A stretch of DNA of 64,000 bases from the NCBI RefSeq assembly GCF_019602855.1, contig NZ_CP080766.1, positions 2,294,001-2,358,000 of the forward strand. Reading direction: 5' to 3'. This document shows positions 9,367 through 18,121 of this stretch, in pieces. The position numbers and the translations under genes are program-made. Position 1 is the stretch's first letter. Each line of letters opens with the position of its first letter. Under the pieces are notes generated by a model, which was given only the letters and a program-made list of their open reading frames with translations, ran no database searches and had not been told where the DNA came from. The stretch comes from Cupriavidus pinatubonensis (GTDB lineage Bacteria; Pseudomonadota; Gammaproteobacteria; Burkholderiales; Burkholderiaceae).

Positions 9367-9423
9367 ACAGGAAGCAGGGAAGGACTGGGGGGGCCGGCTG
9401 CATCCGGACCCCAACGCCCCCGG

Positions 9424-9454
9424 CAAGCGGTCTGCGCACGGCGCAGGCCGCTTG
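9424..9454 (+). terminator. Long hairpin after first OFA gene
   Basis: Thirteen-base arms (9425-9437 and 9441-9453, one G-U pair) around an ACG loop. There is no T run, so it may stabilise the 3' end or work as a non-canonical terminator. Confidence 0.45.
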
Positions 9455-9624
9455 GCATGTGGGCCACGGACACAACAACTCATAACAGGTGGCCTCGCCG
9501 CCAAGGAGACAGCCGTGCGCAGACTGAAACCATCCACGCTTGCCGCAGGAACTTCCGCTGCGACGCATCGCGGTACTGCGATGCCGTTGGCGCAACCGAA
9601 ATGGGACGGAGGAGGAGGGCGGTC

Positions 9625-10557
9625 ATGAACATTTCACTTCCCCAACTGAAGGCATTCGCCGCCGTTGCCCGGCACAAGAGCTTTACGCGCGCCGCGGCTG
9701 AGCTGGGCCTCACGCAATCGGCCGTGAGCCGCAGCGTGCGCGAGCTGGAAGAAGAAATCGACCAGCGCCTGTTCGACCGCACCACGCGCCAGGTCGAACT
9801 GACGGACGCCGGACAGCATCTGTCGCAACGCATCTGCCACCTGATCGAAGAGGTCGAGCAGACGCTGCGTGAAAGCCAGGGTGCCGCGCGGCCATCGCAA
9901 GGCATGGTGCAGATTGCGACGGACCCGGTGCTCAGTTCGATGTCCGTGCCCGCTTGGCTGGCCGGTTGCCGCAAGGCGTGGCCCGCGATCGCCATCCACC
10001 TGAAGGACCGTTCGCAGGAATCCGTATTGCAGAGCGTGCGCAGCGGCGAAGTCGACTTCGGCATTGCCACCGATCCGCAATCGAGTGATGACCTCTATTG
10101 CGAGCCGCTGTGCGTCGACCCGTATCACGCCGTGCTGCCCGCGCAGCATCCGCTCGCATCGCGTGACGCCATTGCATGGGGCGACCTGTCCAATGCCAAC
10201 GTGTTCACGCTCGACCAGCAGTGCGGCGTGCAGCCCGTCGTGGAAAAAGCGCTCAGCCACCACCACGTGCGTGCCGGTTCGTTGCAATTGCTTGGGCATT
10301 TCGCTGCGGTGTTCGGCATGGTGGCGCTTGGGCTCGGCATCGGCGTAGTGCCATCGCGCGCGCAGGCGGGCGGTCTTCATCCCGCAGCCGTCATGCGGCC
10401 ATTGCGGCCGCAGGTCACATCCACGGTCATGCTTGTGCGGCGCAAGAGCCGATCGCTGAAGCCCAACGCCGCGGCCATCTGGGATGCGCTGCGCGGACTG
10501 GAGTACCGCGATGCCGCCGAACCGGACCGGCAGCCGCCTGTCCCGGTGGAAGTCTAG
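9625..10557 (+). CDS. LysR-type transcriptional regulator
   Basis: A 310-residue LysR regulator with an N-terminal helix-turn-helix (KSFTRAAAELGLTQSAVSRSVRELE, about residues 18-42) and a C-terminal LysR substrate-binding fold. The start is at 9625, directly after GGAGGAGGG; the open frame runs further upstream without a better site. It lies between the two OFA transporter genes and faces the second, which suggests that it controls oxalate/formate uptake, but it is not obviously related to the CbbR-like gene. The effector is unknown. Confidence 0.92.
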   Translation: MNISLPQLKAFAAVARHKSFTRAAAELGLTQSAVSRSVRELEEEIDQRLFDRTTRQVELTDAGQHLSQRICHLIEEVEQTLRESQGAARPSQGMVQIATDPVLSSMSVPAWLAGCRKAWPAIAIHLKDRSQESVLQSVRSGEVDFGIATDPQSSDDLYCEPLCVDPYHAVLPAQHPLASRDAIAWGDLSNANVFTLDQQCGVQPVVEKALSHHHVRAGSLQLLGHFAAVFGMVALGLGIGVVPSRAQAGGLHPAAVMRPLRPQVTSTVMLVRRKSRSLKPNAAAIWDALRGLEYRDAAEPDRQPPVPVEV

Positions 10558-10614
10558 GATTCAGGGCGGTTCCGGCCGCCGTTGACCGCTGTTGTATTGG
10601 AGCAAAACCACCAC

Positions 10615-10635
10615 TGATATATTACATACAGGATA
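10615..10635 (+). promoter_or_regulatory. Motif shared with second OFA promoter (copy 1)
   Basis: TGATATATTACATAC followed by a gapped match, almost identical to the sequence at 11466-11486. It ends directly against the -35 element of the promoter at 10636, a position typical for an activator site. Confidence 0.5.
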
Positions 10636-10664
10636 TTTACACATACTGCGGCGCAGCATATAAT
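10636..10664 (+). promoter_or_regulatory. Sigma-70 promoter of small membrane protein gene
   Basis: TTTACA (10636-10641), a 17-base spacer and a perfect TATAAT (10659-10664), 36 bases before the start codon of the small membrane protein gene. Confidence 0.7.
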
Positions 10665-10700
10665 GGAAACTCCTAAACACAAAGCAATGGGAGTTTTCAA

Positions 10701-10919
10701 ATGGAAGTCGCTCTTCTCTTCGTTCTCGGTCTGGGCCTGATCGCTGCCGGTGTCGGCATGACGACCCTGCTGGCTACGCGCCTGCCGATGGACGTGCTGG
10801 TGACCGCGCAGGCACATGGCCGCTTCGCAGGGCTGGGTTCGAACCAGGAAAGCGATGGCGTTGGACGCGCTCGCCCGTCGCGTACCGTTGCAGCCGCCGG
10901 CGAACTCGCCTACGCCTGA
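10701..10919 (+). CDS. Small membrane protein, 72 aa
   Basis: A 72-residue protein with one hydrophobic N-terminal segment (about residues 3-28, LFVLGLGLIAAGVGMTTLLA) and a polar C-terminal tail of about 40 residues. GGGAG lies about ten bases before the ATG and a near-consensus promoter lies upstream, so expression is likely. I do not recognise a family. It sits between a LysR gene and the second OFA transporter; the promoter motif it shares with that transporter suggests joint regulation. Confidence 0.6.
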   Translation: MEVALLFVLGLGLIAAGVGMTTLLATRLPMDVLVTAQAHGRFAGLGSNQESDGVGRARPSRTVAAAGELAYA

Positions 10920-11390
10920 TGGCCGCTTGCATCTGGCGCCGTGCCTGACTGAGCGGCGCATCTGACAAGGGCTGTAGCGGCCGGCAACCCTTGGCGCAGT
11001 ATCCGCATGACGTGTTGTCCCGCAGTTCGCGCTGGCGTTTCGGTACAGCGCTCGCAGCAGCGAAACACGATGAAGCGAAGCCTCGGCCGCCTTCCCTCAG
11101 TGGACTGCGTATTCCCCCCGCGCATTCTCTGCCACTGTCCGGCGAACCGCCGGTTCCAGGATGTACCGACGTCTTACTTGTGCAGACAAACGGGTAATGT
11201 CTTGATTGTCTCTATCTAGGGACTTTCCCCAGCCCAGCTGTTTTGCCATGTTCCCGTGCTGCGAATCGCGTCATGCTGACGCCTGTTCTGACGCGCGGGA
11301 TTGATGCGGCAGGACACGGCAACTCCTTGATTTCCAAAGGCTCCGGAAACTTTCGTCTGCCACGTTGATGCGCGTTGCGCACCAGTCGAT

Positions 11391-11416
11391 TCGCCACGCC
11401 GCGGCGTGGCGATTTT
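11391..11416 (+). terminator. Palindromic terminator
   Basis: A perfect 22-base palindrome with arms TCGCCACGCCG and CGGCGTGGCGA followed by four T. It would end rightward transcription from the small-protein promoter and insulate the second OFA promoter. Confidence 0.5.
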
Positions 11417-11455
11417 CCGTGCAAACCGGATGCTGCAGGGCCGCGAAGAATACGC

Positions 11456-11490
11456 TTGACTTGCGTGATATATCACATACCGTATAGCAC
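11456..11490 (+). promoter_or_regulatory. Promoter region of second OFA gene with shared motif (copy 2)
   Basis: A TTGACT hexamer at 11456-11461 is followed by TGATATATCACATAC at 11466, which includes the perfect palindrome GTGATATATCAC (11465-11476). The motif lies just downstream of the -35, so a bound protein would overlap polymerase. A -10 at normal spacing is not obvious. Confidence 0.5.
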
Positions 11491-11592
11491 TAGAACGGCT
11501 CAGCTGTTCGAGAAAGCGCAGTAAGCGAGAGGCGTCAGCAGGCGTCCGCATCTTCCACCACGGGTGGTTTCGACCGCCTAGAAGGAGACATC

Positions 11593-12912
11593 ATGGAACT
11601 GCAGCACAAGGAGTCCACGTCGCGCTTTGCGTCGCCGTGGGTACAGCTGGTCTTCGGCGTCATCTGTATGGCGATGATTGCCAACATGCAGTATGGGTGG
11701 ACGCTGTTCGTCAACCCGATCGATGAGAAGTACCACTGGGGCCGCACCGCGATTCAGGTCGCGTTCACGATCTTCGTCGTGACTGAAACCTGGCTCGTGC
11801 CGATCGAAGGCTATCTGGTCGACAAGTACGGCCCGCGTCCCGTCGTCGTAGGCGGCGGCCTGCTGTGCGCAGTGGCATGGGTGCTGAATTCCATGGCGTC
11901 ATCGCTGCCGATGCTGTACGTTGCGGCGGCCATCGGGGGTGTCGGTGCCGGCGCGGTCTATGGCACCTGCGTGGGCAATGCGCTCAAGTGGTTCCCGAAC
12001 CGGCGCGGCCTGGCCGCGGGCATCACGGCGGCGGGCTTCGGTGCGGGTTCCGCCATGACGGTGGTGCCGATCGCCAACATGATCAAGTCATCGGGCTATG
12101 AAGCCACGTTCCTGTGGTTCGGGCTGGGCCAGGGCCTGATCGTGTTCCTCCTCGGCATGGCCCTGTACCCGCCGTCGGCGAAGATCCTGAGCGAGGTCAA
12201 GTCCACGCTGAAGGCAGCCGCCACCTACAACGCCACGCCGCGCCAGGTGCTGAAGTCGCCGATCTTCTGGATCATGTACGCGATGTTCGTGATGATGGCC
12301 GCCGGCGGCCTGATGGCCACCGCGCAGCTCGGACCGATCGCCAAGGACTTCGGCTTGCATGACTCGCCGGTATCGATCCTCGGCCTGACGCTGCCCGCAC
12401 TGACCTTCGCGCTGACCATCGACCGCGTGCTCAACGGCCTGACCCGTCCGTTCTTCGGCTGGATCTCCGACCATATCGGCCGCGAGCGCACCATGTTCTT
12501 CGCTTTCGCGGTGGAAGCAGTCGGCATCCTGCTGCTGTCGAAATACGGGCACAACCCGGTGGCGTTCGTGGTGCTGACCGGCATCGTGTTCTTCGCCTGG
12601 GGCGAGATCTACAGCCTGTTCCCGGCGACCTGCGGCGATACCTTCGGCCCGAAATTCGCTGCCACCAATGCCGGCTTGCTCTACACCGCCAAGGGCACGG
12701 CCGCGCTGCTGGTACCGTTCTCGAGCGTGATCACCGCCGCGACCGGCGACTGGCATGCGGTGTTCGTGCTGGCCTCGGCCATGGCCGGACTGTCCGCGCT
12801 GCTTGCACTCTTTGTGCTCAAGCCGATGCGTGAAGCGCATGCCCGCAAGTATGTGCATGCCAATACCACCAGCCCGATGGGATACCGCGCCGTGCCGGAG
12901 GACCTGACCTGA
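11593..12912 (+). CDS. OFA-family MFS transporter (oxalate/formate type), second copy
   Basis: A 439-residue, twelve-helix inner-membrane transporter closely related to the product of 8035-9366. It keeps the OFA signature (GAGAVYGTCVGNALKWFP, then RRGLAAGITAAGFGAGSAMT) and the loop motif DKYGPRP. AGGAGA stands seven bases before the ATG. It lies directly upstream of the formate dehydrogenase genes, 184 bases before fdhB, so it may import oxalate or formate or release formate. Two paralogues may differ in affinity or direction; this cannot be read from sequence. Confidence 0.88.
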   Translation: MELQHKESTSRFASPWVQLVFGVICMAMIANMQYGWTLFVNPIDEKYHWGRTAIQVAFTIFVVTETWLVPIEGYLVDKYGPRPVVVGGGLLCAVAWVLNSMASSLPMLYVAAAIGGVGAGAVYGTCVGNALKWFPNRRGLAAGITAAGFGAGSAMTVVPIANMIKSSGYEATFLWFGLGQGLIVFLLGMALYPPSAKILSEVKSTLKAAATYNATPRQVLKSPIFWIMYAMFVMMAAGGLMATAQLGPIAKDFGLHDSPVSILGLTLPALTFALTIDRVLNGLTRPFFGWISDHIGRERTMFFAFAVEAVGILLLSKYGHNPVAFVVLTGIVFFAWGEIYSLFPATCGDTFGPKFAATNAGLLYTAKGTAALLVPFSSVITAATGDWHAVFVLASAMAGLSALLALFVLKPMREAHARKYVHANTTSPMGYRAVPEDLT

Positions 12913-13096
12913 TCTGATGCAACGATGAAGAGAGCCGTACGGCGTGGCGCTGTCATCACGCAGCACAGACAGCGCAGCCGGTAGCACAATACGAGGAAGA
13001 CAAGAATGAGAGCGACAGGAAGGCTGCCCGCAAGGGCGTCTTCCTGAACGCCTTTATAGCGACGCCATGATCGCCCCCGCAGGAGACAGAAGACCC

Positions 13097-14839
13097 ATGA
13101 ATCAGGTTGTCATCCCGATCGAGGCCACCGGCCTTGGAAGGCTGCGCAAGCGCCGCCAGCCCAAAGGCAGGCAGGTGGACGCTGCCGCGCTGGCGGAAGT
13201 CCGCGCGGCGCTTGGCGACATGCCGCGCCGCCGAGACCTGTTGATCGAACATCTCCACTGCATCCAGGACCGTTACGGTCAGCTGGCCATGCCGCATCTT
13301 GTCGCGCTGGCGCAGGAACTTGGTCTGGCGATGACCGAGGTCTACGAGGTTGCGACGTTCTACCACCACTTCGACGTGGTGCGCGAAGATGCGGACGGCC
13401 ACATCGCGCCGCCGCCGGCACTGACGGTGCGCGTATGCGAGGGCATTGCCTGCGAGATGGCCGGGGCGCAGGTGCTGATCGACAAGCTGCCCGCCGTGCT
13501 TGGCACGGACGTACGTGTGGTGGCCGCGCCGTGCATCGGCCGGTGCGAGAAAGCGCCGGCCGTGCTGGCCGGACAGAAGCCGGTCGATGGCGCGACGGTG
13601 GAGGCCGTCGCGAGTTGCGTGGCGGCGGGCACCGTTCGCGATGCCATCGCCGCGCAGAACAGCTATGGCGCGTACAAGGCAAACGGCGGCTATGGCCTGC
13701 TCAAAGCGCTTGTGCAGGAAGGCTCGCTCGATCCGGCAGCCGTGATTTGCACGATGGAAGACTCCGGCCTGCGCGGCCTGGGCGGCGCCGGTTTCCCGAC
13801 CGGCCGCAAATGGCGCATCGTGTCCGGGGAGCCGGCACCACGGCTCATGGCCGTGAACATCGACGAAGGCGAGCCCGGCACCTTCAAGGACCGCGTCTAC
13901 CTGGAGCGCGATCCGCACCGTTTTCTGGAGGGCATGCTGATCGCTGCCGCTGTGACGCAGGTTGCTGCGATCTATATCTACCTGCGCGACGAATACGCGG
14001 GCTGCCGCGCCATCCTGACGCAAGCGCTGCAGGAACTGCACGACGACCCGCCGGTACCGGACCTGCCGCGCATAGAACTGCGCCGCGGCGCGGGCGCCTA
14101 TATTTGCGGCGAAGAGTCCGCCATGATCGAATCGATCGAAGGCAAGCGCGGCATGCCGCGCCTGCGGCCGCCCTATGTGGCGCAGGTCGGGCTGTTCGGC
14201 AGGCCGACGCTCGAGCACAACTTCGAAACGCTCTACTGGGTGCGCGACATCCTGGAGAAGGGGGCCGAGTGGTTTGCGTCGCAGGGCCGGCATGGCCGCA
14301 AGGGGCTGCGCTCGTTCTCGGTGTCGGGGCGCGTGCGCCAGCCCGGCGTGCACCTGGCGCCGGCCGGTATCACCGTGCGCGAGCTGATCGATGAATACTG
14401 CGGCGGCATGATCGACGGACACACGTTCTACGCGTACCTGCCCGGCGGTGCGTCGGGCGGCATCCTGCCTGCGTCGATGGGCAATATACCGCTCGACTTC
14501 GACACGTTGCAGCCGCACGGCTGCTTTATCGGCTCGGCGGCCATCATCGTGCTGTCCGACCACGACAGCGCGGTGGCCGCGGCGCGCAACCTGATGCACT
14601 TTTTCAAACACGAGTCGTGCGGGCAATGCACGCCATGCCGCGTCGGCACCGCCAAGGCGCTTGATCTGATCCGCCAGCCGCAATGGGACTTGCCCGCGCT
14701 GGAAGACCTGTCCGCCGTGATGCGCGACGCCTCGATCTGCGGGCTCGGACAGGCTGCGCCAAATCCCGTCGATTGTGTGATCCGTTACTTTCCCCATGAA
14801 CTGCAGGCGGCGCCAGACCGCCCGGAGGCACAGGCATGA
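13097..14839 (+). CDS. NAD-dependent formate dehydrogenase, beta (NuoE/NuoF fusion) subunit
   Basis: A 580-residue diaphorase subunit that passes electrons from the alpha subunit to NAD+. The N-terminal NuoE-like part carries a [2Fe-2S] site at Cys114, Cys119, Cys146 and Cys150. The NuoF-like part has the FMN/NAD motif GLRGLGGAGFPTGRKW (224-239) and a [4Fe-4S] site at Cys508, Cys511, Cys514 and Cys548. The NuoE-NuoF fusion with a NuoG-like alpha subunit matches the two-subunit cytoplasmic formate dehydrogenases described as tungsten enzymes in Methylorubrum (FDH1) and as fdwAB in Cupriavidus. Start chosen at 13097 after AGGAGA. The stop overlaps the next start by four bases. Confidence 0.93.
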   Translation: MNQVVIPIEATGLGRLRKRRQPKGRQVDAAALAEVRAALGDMPRRRDLLIEHLHCIQDRYGQLAMPHLVALAQELGLAMTEVYEVATFYHHFDVVREDADGHIAPPPALTVRVCEGIACEMAGAQVLIDKLPAVLGTDVRVVAAPCIGRCEKAPAVLAGQKPVDGATVEAVASCVAAGTVRDAIAAQNSYGAYKANGGYGLLKALVQEGSLDPAAVICTMEDSGLRGLGGAGFPTGRKWRIVSGEPAPRLMAVNIDEGEPGTFKDRVYLERDPHRFLEGMLIAAAVTQVAAIYIYLRDEYAGCRAILTQALQELHDDPPVPDLPRIELRRGAGAYICGEESAMIESIEGKRGMPRLRPPYVAQVGLFGRPTLEHNFETLYWVRDILEKGAEWFASQGRHGRKGLRSFSVSGRVRQPGVHLAPAGITVRELIDEYCGGMIDGHTFYAYLPGGASGGILPASMGNIPLDFDTLQPHGCFIGSAAIIVLSDHDSAVAAARNLMHFFKHESCGQCTPCRVGTAKALDLIRQPQWDLPALEDLSAVMRDASICGLGQAAPNPVDCVIRYFPHELQAAPDRPEAQA

Positions 14840-17649
14840 ACGCGCTGACACGCGCCGAACGCGCGCTGGTGGAATCCACGGAACCATCCGTCACGTTCAC
14901 GCTGAATGGCCGTGAAGTCAGTGCGCAGCCCGGCGAAAGCCTGCTGAAGGTCGCGCAGCGCGAAGGCTTCGATGTGCCGCATCTTTGCTACAAGGACGGG
15001 CTCGACACGGCCGGCAACTGCCGCGCCTGCATGGTCGAGATCCAGGGCGAACGCGTGCTTGCGCCGTCGTGCTGCCGCTATCCGTCGCAGGGCATGACCG
15101 TGCAGACGGAGTCGGAACGCGCGCTTCGCGCCCAGCGCACGGTGCTCGAGCTGCTGCAGTCGGACATGCCGGAAACCGACTACACGCGGCACAACGAACT
15201 GGACCAGTGGTCCGCACGCCTCGACGTTGGCAAGCCGCGCTTTGCGCCGCGTGAACGCCTGGCGGCGGATCTCTCGCATCCCGCCATCGCCGTCAACCTT
15301 GACGCCTGCATCCAATGCACGCGTTGCGTGCGCGCATGCCGCGACGAACAGGTCAATGACGTGATCGGCCTTGCGCTGCGCGGCGATGCTGCACGCATCG
15401 TGTTCGACATGGACGACCCCCTGGGCGCGTCCACGTGCGTCGCGTGCGGCGAATGCGTGCAGGCGTGCCCGACCGGTGCGCTGATGCCCGCGCGCGACGC
15501 CGCGCTCGCCGTGCCCGATCAACAGGTGGATTCGGTCTGCCCGTATTGCGGCGTGGGCTGCCAGCTGACCTACAACGTCAAGGACAACCGCATCCTTTAC
15601 GTGGAAGGGCGCGACGGTCCGGCCAACCACGAGCGCTTGTGCGTGAAGGGCCGCTACGGCTTTGACTATGTCCAGCATCCGCAGCGGCTGACCGTGCCGC
15701 TGATCCGGCGCGAAGGCGTGCCCAAGCGCGGCGACTTCGTCATGGACCCGGACCATGTGATGGACGTCTTTCGCGAAGCGACGTGGGAAGAGGCGCTCGC
15801 CCTCGCCAGCGGCAAGCTTGCGCAGATCCGCGACACGCACGGCAAGCGCGCGCTGGCCGGCTTCGGCTCGGCCAAGGGCAGCAACGAAGAGGCCTATCTG
15901 TTCCAGAAGCTCGTACGCACGGGCTTCGGCAGCAACAACGTCGATCACTGCACGCGGCTTTGCCATGCGTCGTCGGTGGCGGCGCTGCTTGAAGGGATCG
16001 GTTCGGGCGCGGTATCGAACCCGGTGATGGACGTGGATCGCGCCGAACTCGTGATCGTGATCGGCGCCAATCCCACCGTGAACCATCCCGTGGCGGCGAG
16101 CTGGATCAAGAACGCGGTGAAGAACGGCACGAAGCTGGTCGTGGCCGATCCGCGCCGGTCAGACCTGGCGCGCTTTGCCTGGCGCTTCCTGCAGTTCACG
16201 CCCGACGCGGATGTCGCGCTGCTCAATGCGATGATGCATGTGATCGTCAGCGAAGGGCTGGTCGATCAGCATTTCATCGACAGCCGCACCATCGGCTTTG
16301 AAGAACTGCAGCGCAACGTGGCGGCGTTCAGTCCCGAGCTGATGGCGCCCATCTGCGGCATCGACGCGCAAACCATCCGCGAAGTCGCGCGCGCCTATGC
16401 CACGTCGAAGGCCTCGATGATCCTGTGGGGCATGGGCGTATCGCAGCATGTGCACGGCACCGACAACGCGCGCTGCCTGATTGCGCTGGCGCTGATGACG
16501 GGCCAGATCGGCCGTCCCGGCACCGGGCTGCATCCGCTGCGCGGCCAGAACAATGTGCAGGGCGCGTCCGATGCGGGTTTGATTCCGATGATGTATCCGG
16601 ACTACCGCCGCGTGGACGATCCTGACGCCATTGCGAGCTTCGAGGCGCTGTGGGGCATGCCGCTCGACCGCCAGCCCGGCTTGACCGTGGTGGAGATCAT
16701 GGATGCCATCGGCCGCGGCGAGGTGCGGGGCATGTACATCATGGGCGAGAACCCGGCCATGTCCGACCCCGACGCCGAGCATGCGCGCGAGGCGCTTGCC
16801 GCGCTGGACCATCTTGTCGTGCAGGACATTTTCCTGACCGAGACCGCCTATCTCGCGGATGTCGTGTTGCCGGCTTCGGCCTTCCCGGAAAAGACCGGCA
16901 CCTTCACCAACACGGACCGCACCGTCCAGCTTGGCCGCCAGGCGCTGTTGCCGCCGGGGCAGGCGCGGCAGGACCTGTGGATCATTCAGCAGATGGCGCA
17001 GGGGCTCGGCCTCGACTGGCACTACGGCAATGTGGCGGAGGTCTTCGACGAGATGCGGCAAGCCATGCCGAGCATCGGCGGCGTGACGTGGGAACGGTTG
17101 GAACAGGACGGAGCGGTGACGTATCCCTGCCATGCCGAAGGTGATCCGGGCGAGCCGGTGATCTTCACCGATCGATTCCCGACTCCCACCGGGCGTGGCC
17201 GCTTCGTGCCGGCGGACATCATCCCCGCCGACGAGCGGCCGGATACCGACTACCCGATGGTGCTGATCACCGGGCGCCAGCTCGAACACTGGCATACCGG
17301 CAGCATGACGCGGCGCGCGGGCGTGCTCGACGCGATCGAACCTGACGCGGTGGCACTCGTGCATCCGCTTGATCTCGGCTTGCTGGGCGGCCAGCCGGGC
17401 GACGTCATCACGCTGGCTTCGCGGCGCGGCGAGGTCTCGCTGTATGCCCGCGCCGATGCCGGCACGCCGCGCGGTGCCGTGTTCGTGCCGTTCTGCTACT
17501 ACGAAGCGGCCATCAACAAGCTCACCAACGCGGCGCTGGATCCGTTCGGGAAGATTCCCGAGTTCAAGTACTGCGCGATTCGGATGACGCTGGGCGGGGT
17601 AGCGCCCGCTCAGTCGAGCTATGGCGGAGGCAAGGTGCTTGGGGCCTGA
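14836..17649 (+). CDS. NAD-dependent formate dehydrogenase, alpha (Mo/W-bis-MGD) subunit
   Basis: A 937-residue catalytic subunit that oxidises formate to CO2. Domains in order: NuoG-like [2Fe-2S] (Cys51, 62, 65, 79/80); two 4Fe-4S ferredoxin motifs (Cys158-161-164-168 and 201-204-207-211); the molybdopterin N-terminal 4Fe-4S motif (Cys235, 238, 242, 269); then the bis-MGD catalytic domain. The active site DHCTRLCH places Cys376 where FdhF has selenocysteine, followed by His377. The C-terminal dinucleotide-binding domain contains the motif TGRQLEHWHTGSMTRR. It overlaps fdhB by ATGA, so the two are translationally coupled. No FdhD/FdsC-type sulfur carrier gene lies beside it. Metal choice (Mo or W) is inferred from similarity only. 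Confidence 0.94.
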   Translation: MNALTRAERALVESTEPSVTFTLNGREVSAQPGESLLKVAQREGFDVPHLCYKDGLDTAGNCRACMVEIQGERVLAPSCCRYPSQGMTVQTESERALRAQRTVLELLQSDMPETDYTRHNELDQWSARLDVGKPRFAPRERLAADLSHPAIAVNLDACIQCTRCVRACRDEQVNDVIGLALRGDAARIVFDMDDPLGASTCVACGECVQACPTGALMPARDAALAVPDQQVDSVCPYCGVGCQLTYNVKDNRILYVEGRDGPANHERLCVKGRYGFDYVQHPQRLTVPLIRREGVPKRGDFVMDPDHVMDVFREATWEEALALASGKLAQIRDTHGKRALAGFGSAKGSNEEAYLFQKLVRTGFGSNNVDHCTRLCHASSVAALLEGIGSGAVSNPVMDVDRAELVIVIGANPTVNHPVAASWIKNAVKNGTKLVVADPRRSDLARFAWRFLQFTPDADVALLNAMMHVIVSEGLVDQHFIDSRTIGFEELQRNVAAFSPELMAPICGIDAQTIREVARAYATSKASMILWGMGVSQHVHGTDNARCLIALALMTGQIGRPGTGLHPLRGQNNVQGASDAGLIPMMYPDYRRVDDPDAIASFEALWGMPLDRQPGLTVVEIMDAIGRGEVRGMYIMGENPAMSDPDAEHAREALAALDHLVVQDIFLTETAYLADVVLPASAFPEKTGTFTNTDRTVQLGRQALLPPGQARQDLWIIQQMAQGLGLDWHYGNVAEVFDEMRQAMPSIGGVTWERLEQDGAVTYPCHAEGDPGEPVIFTDRFPTPTGRGRFVPADIIPADERPDTDYPMVLITGRQLEHWHTGSMTRRAGVLDAIEPDAVALVHPLDLGLLGGQPGDVITLASRRGEVSLYARADAGTPRGAVFVPFCYYEAAINKLTNAALDPFGKIPEFKYCAIRMTLGGVAPAQSSYGGGKVLGA

Positions 17650-17660
17650 CGATCAGGCCC
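17642..17660. terminator. Hairpin between convergent genes
   Basis: Perfect 8-base arms GGGCCTGA and TCAGGCCC around CGA; the fdh alpha stop codon lies within the stem. No T run follows on either strand, so termination is possible but unproven. Confidence 0.4.
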
Positions 17661-17665
17661 GGGGC

Positions 17666-17923
17666 TCAATACTTGATGTCGCGGGCTGTCTGCCGTCCCT
17701 GCTGCTTGGAATGCCGCTTGTCCTGGCGGCAGCCCGCGTTGCTCTGGTGGTCGGCAGCACGGCAATCCTGCTTGGTGTGCCGGGCATCCTGGCGCGTATC
17801 CTGCCGCACGTCGCGCCCTTCGCGGCGTTGCTGCGCCTGTTCCGTCGCCGAGGCCATGCCTGACCAGGCTGACAGCGCCATGGCAACGGCCAGTGCGGTG
17901 AATCGTGGGTTCCATGCACGCAT
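17666..17923 (-). CDS. Small exported basic protein, 85 aa
   Basis: An 85-residue protein with a clear signal peptide (MRAWNPRFTALAVAMALSAW, cleavage near MASATEQ) and a very hydrophilic mature part rich in Arg, Gln, Lys and Asp with loose repeats of the type RQDTRQDARHTKQD and two cysteines (residues 54 and 65). AGGAGA lies nine bases before the ATG on the minus strand, which supports a real gene inside what looks like a much longer shadow frame. It is convergent with the formate dehydrogenase genes. I recognise no family; a periplasmic, possibly nucleic-acid or polyanion-binding role is only a guess from charge. Confidence 0.75.
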   Translation of the reverse strand: MRAWNPRFTALAVAMALSAWSGMASATEQAQQRREGRDVRQDTRQDARHTKQDCRAADHQSNAGCRQDKRHSKQQGRQTARDIKY

Positions 17924-18121
17924 GATGTGATCTCCTGGGAAAGTCATTGACCAGACAGACTCCAATCTAGTCCACCGCGGCCCGGAAATCGCGCCGGGTC
18001 TGCCCGGATTCGCGCCCGGCCCGCTTGCGCTTGGCGCGAACGGGCGGCCAATGTCATGATGGCAGGGACGCCGCTTGCGGCGGCACGTCGGCCAAGGCAA
18101 AAACCCGGGAGAGAGGTGACT

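Larger units (their letters stand above)
10920..11592. other. Intergenic region before second OFA gene
   Basis: 673 bases without a convincing gene. The short frames lack ribosome sites and resemble nothing known. It holds a 22-base palindrome with a T run, listed as a terminator, and the promoter-proximal motif at 11466. An untranslated leader or small RNA downstream of 10919 cannot be excluded. Confidence 0.5.

Noticed and set aside
12956..14887. Long minus-strand open frame (643 codons) opposite the formate dehydrogenase beta gene
   Set aside because: It is the antisense of a clearly conserved gene; length comes from high GC content. The same holds for long frames opposite the TonB receptors (4984-6099, 20874-22574) and the formate dehydrogenase alpha gene.
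1..17649. Complete oxalate degradation operon
   Set aside because: Oxalyl-CoA decarboxylase is not present in the window, and frc is separated from the transporters by unrelated genes.
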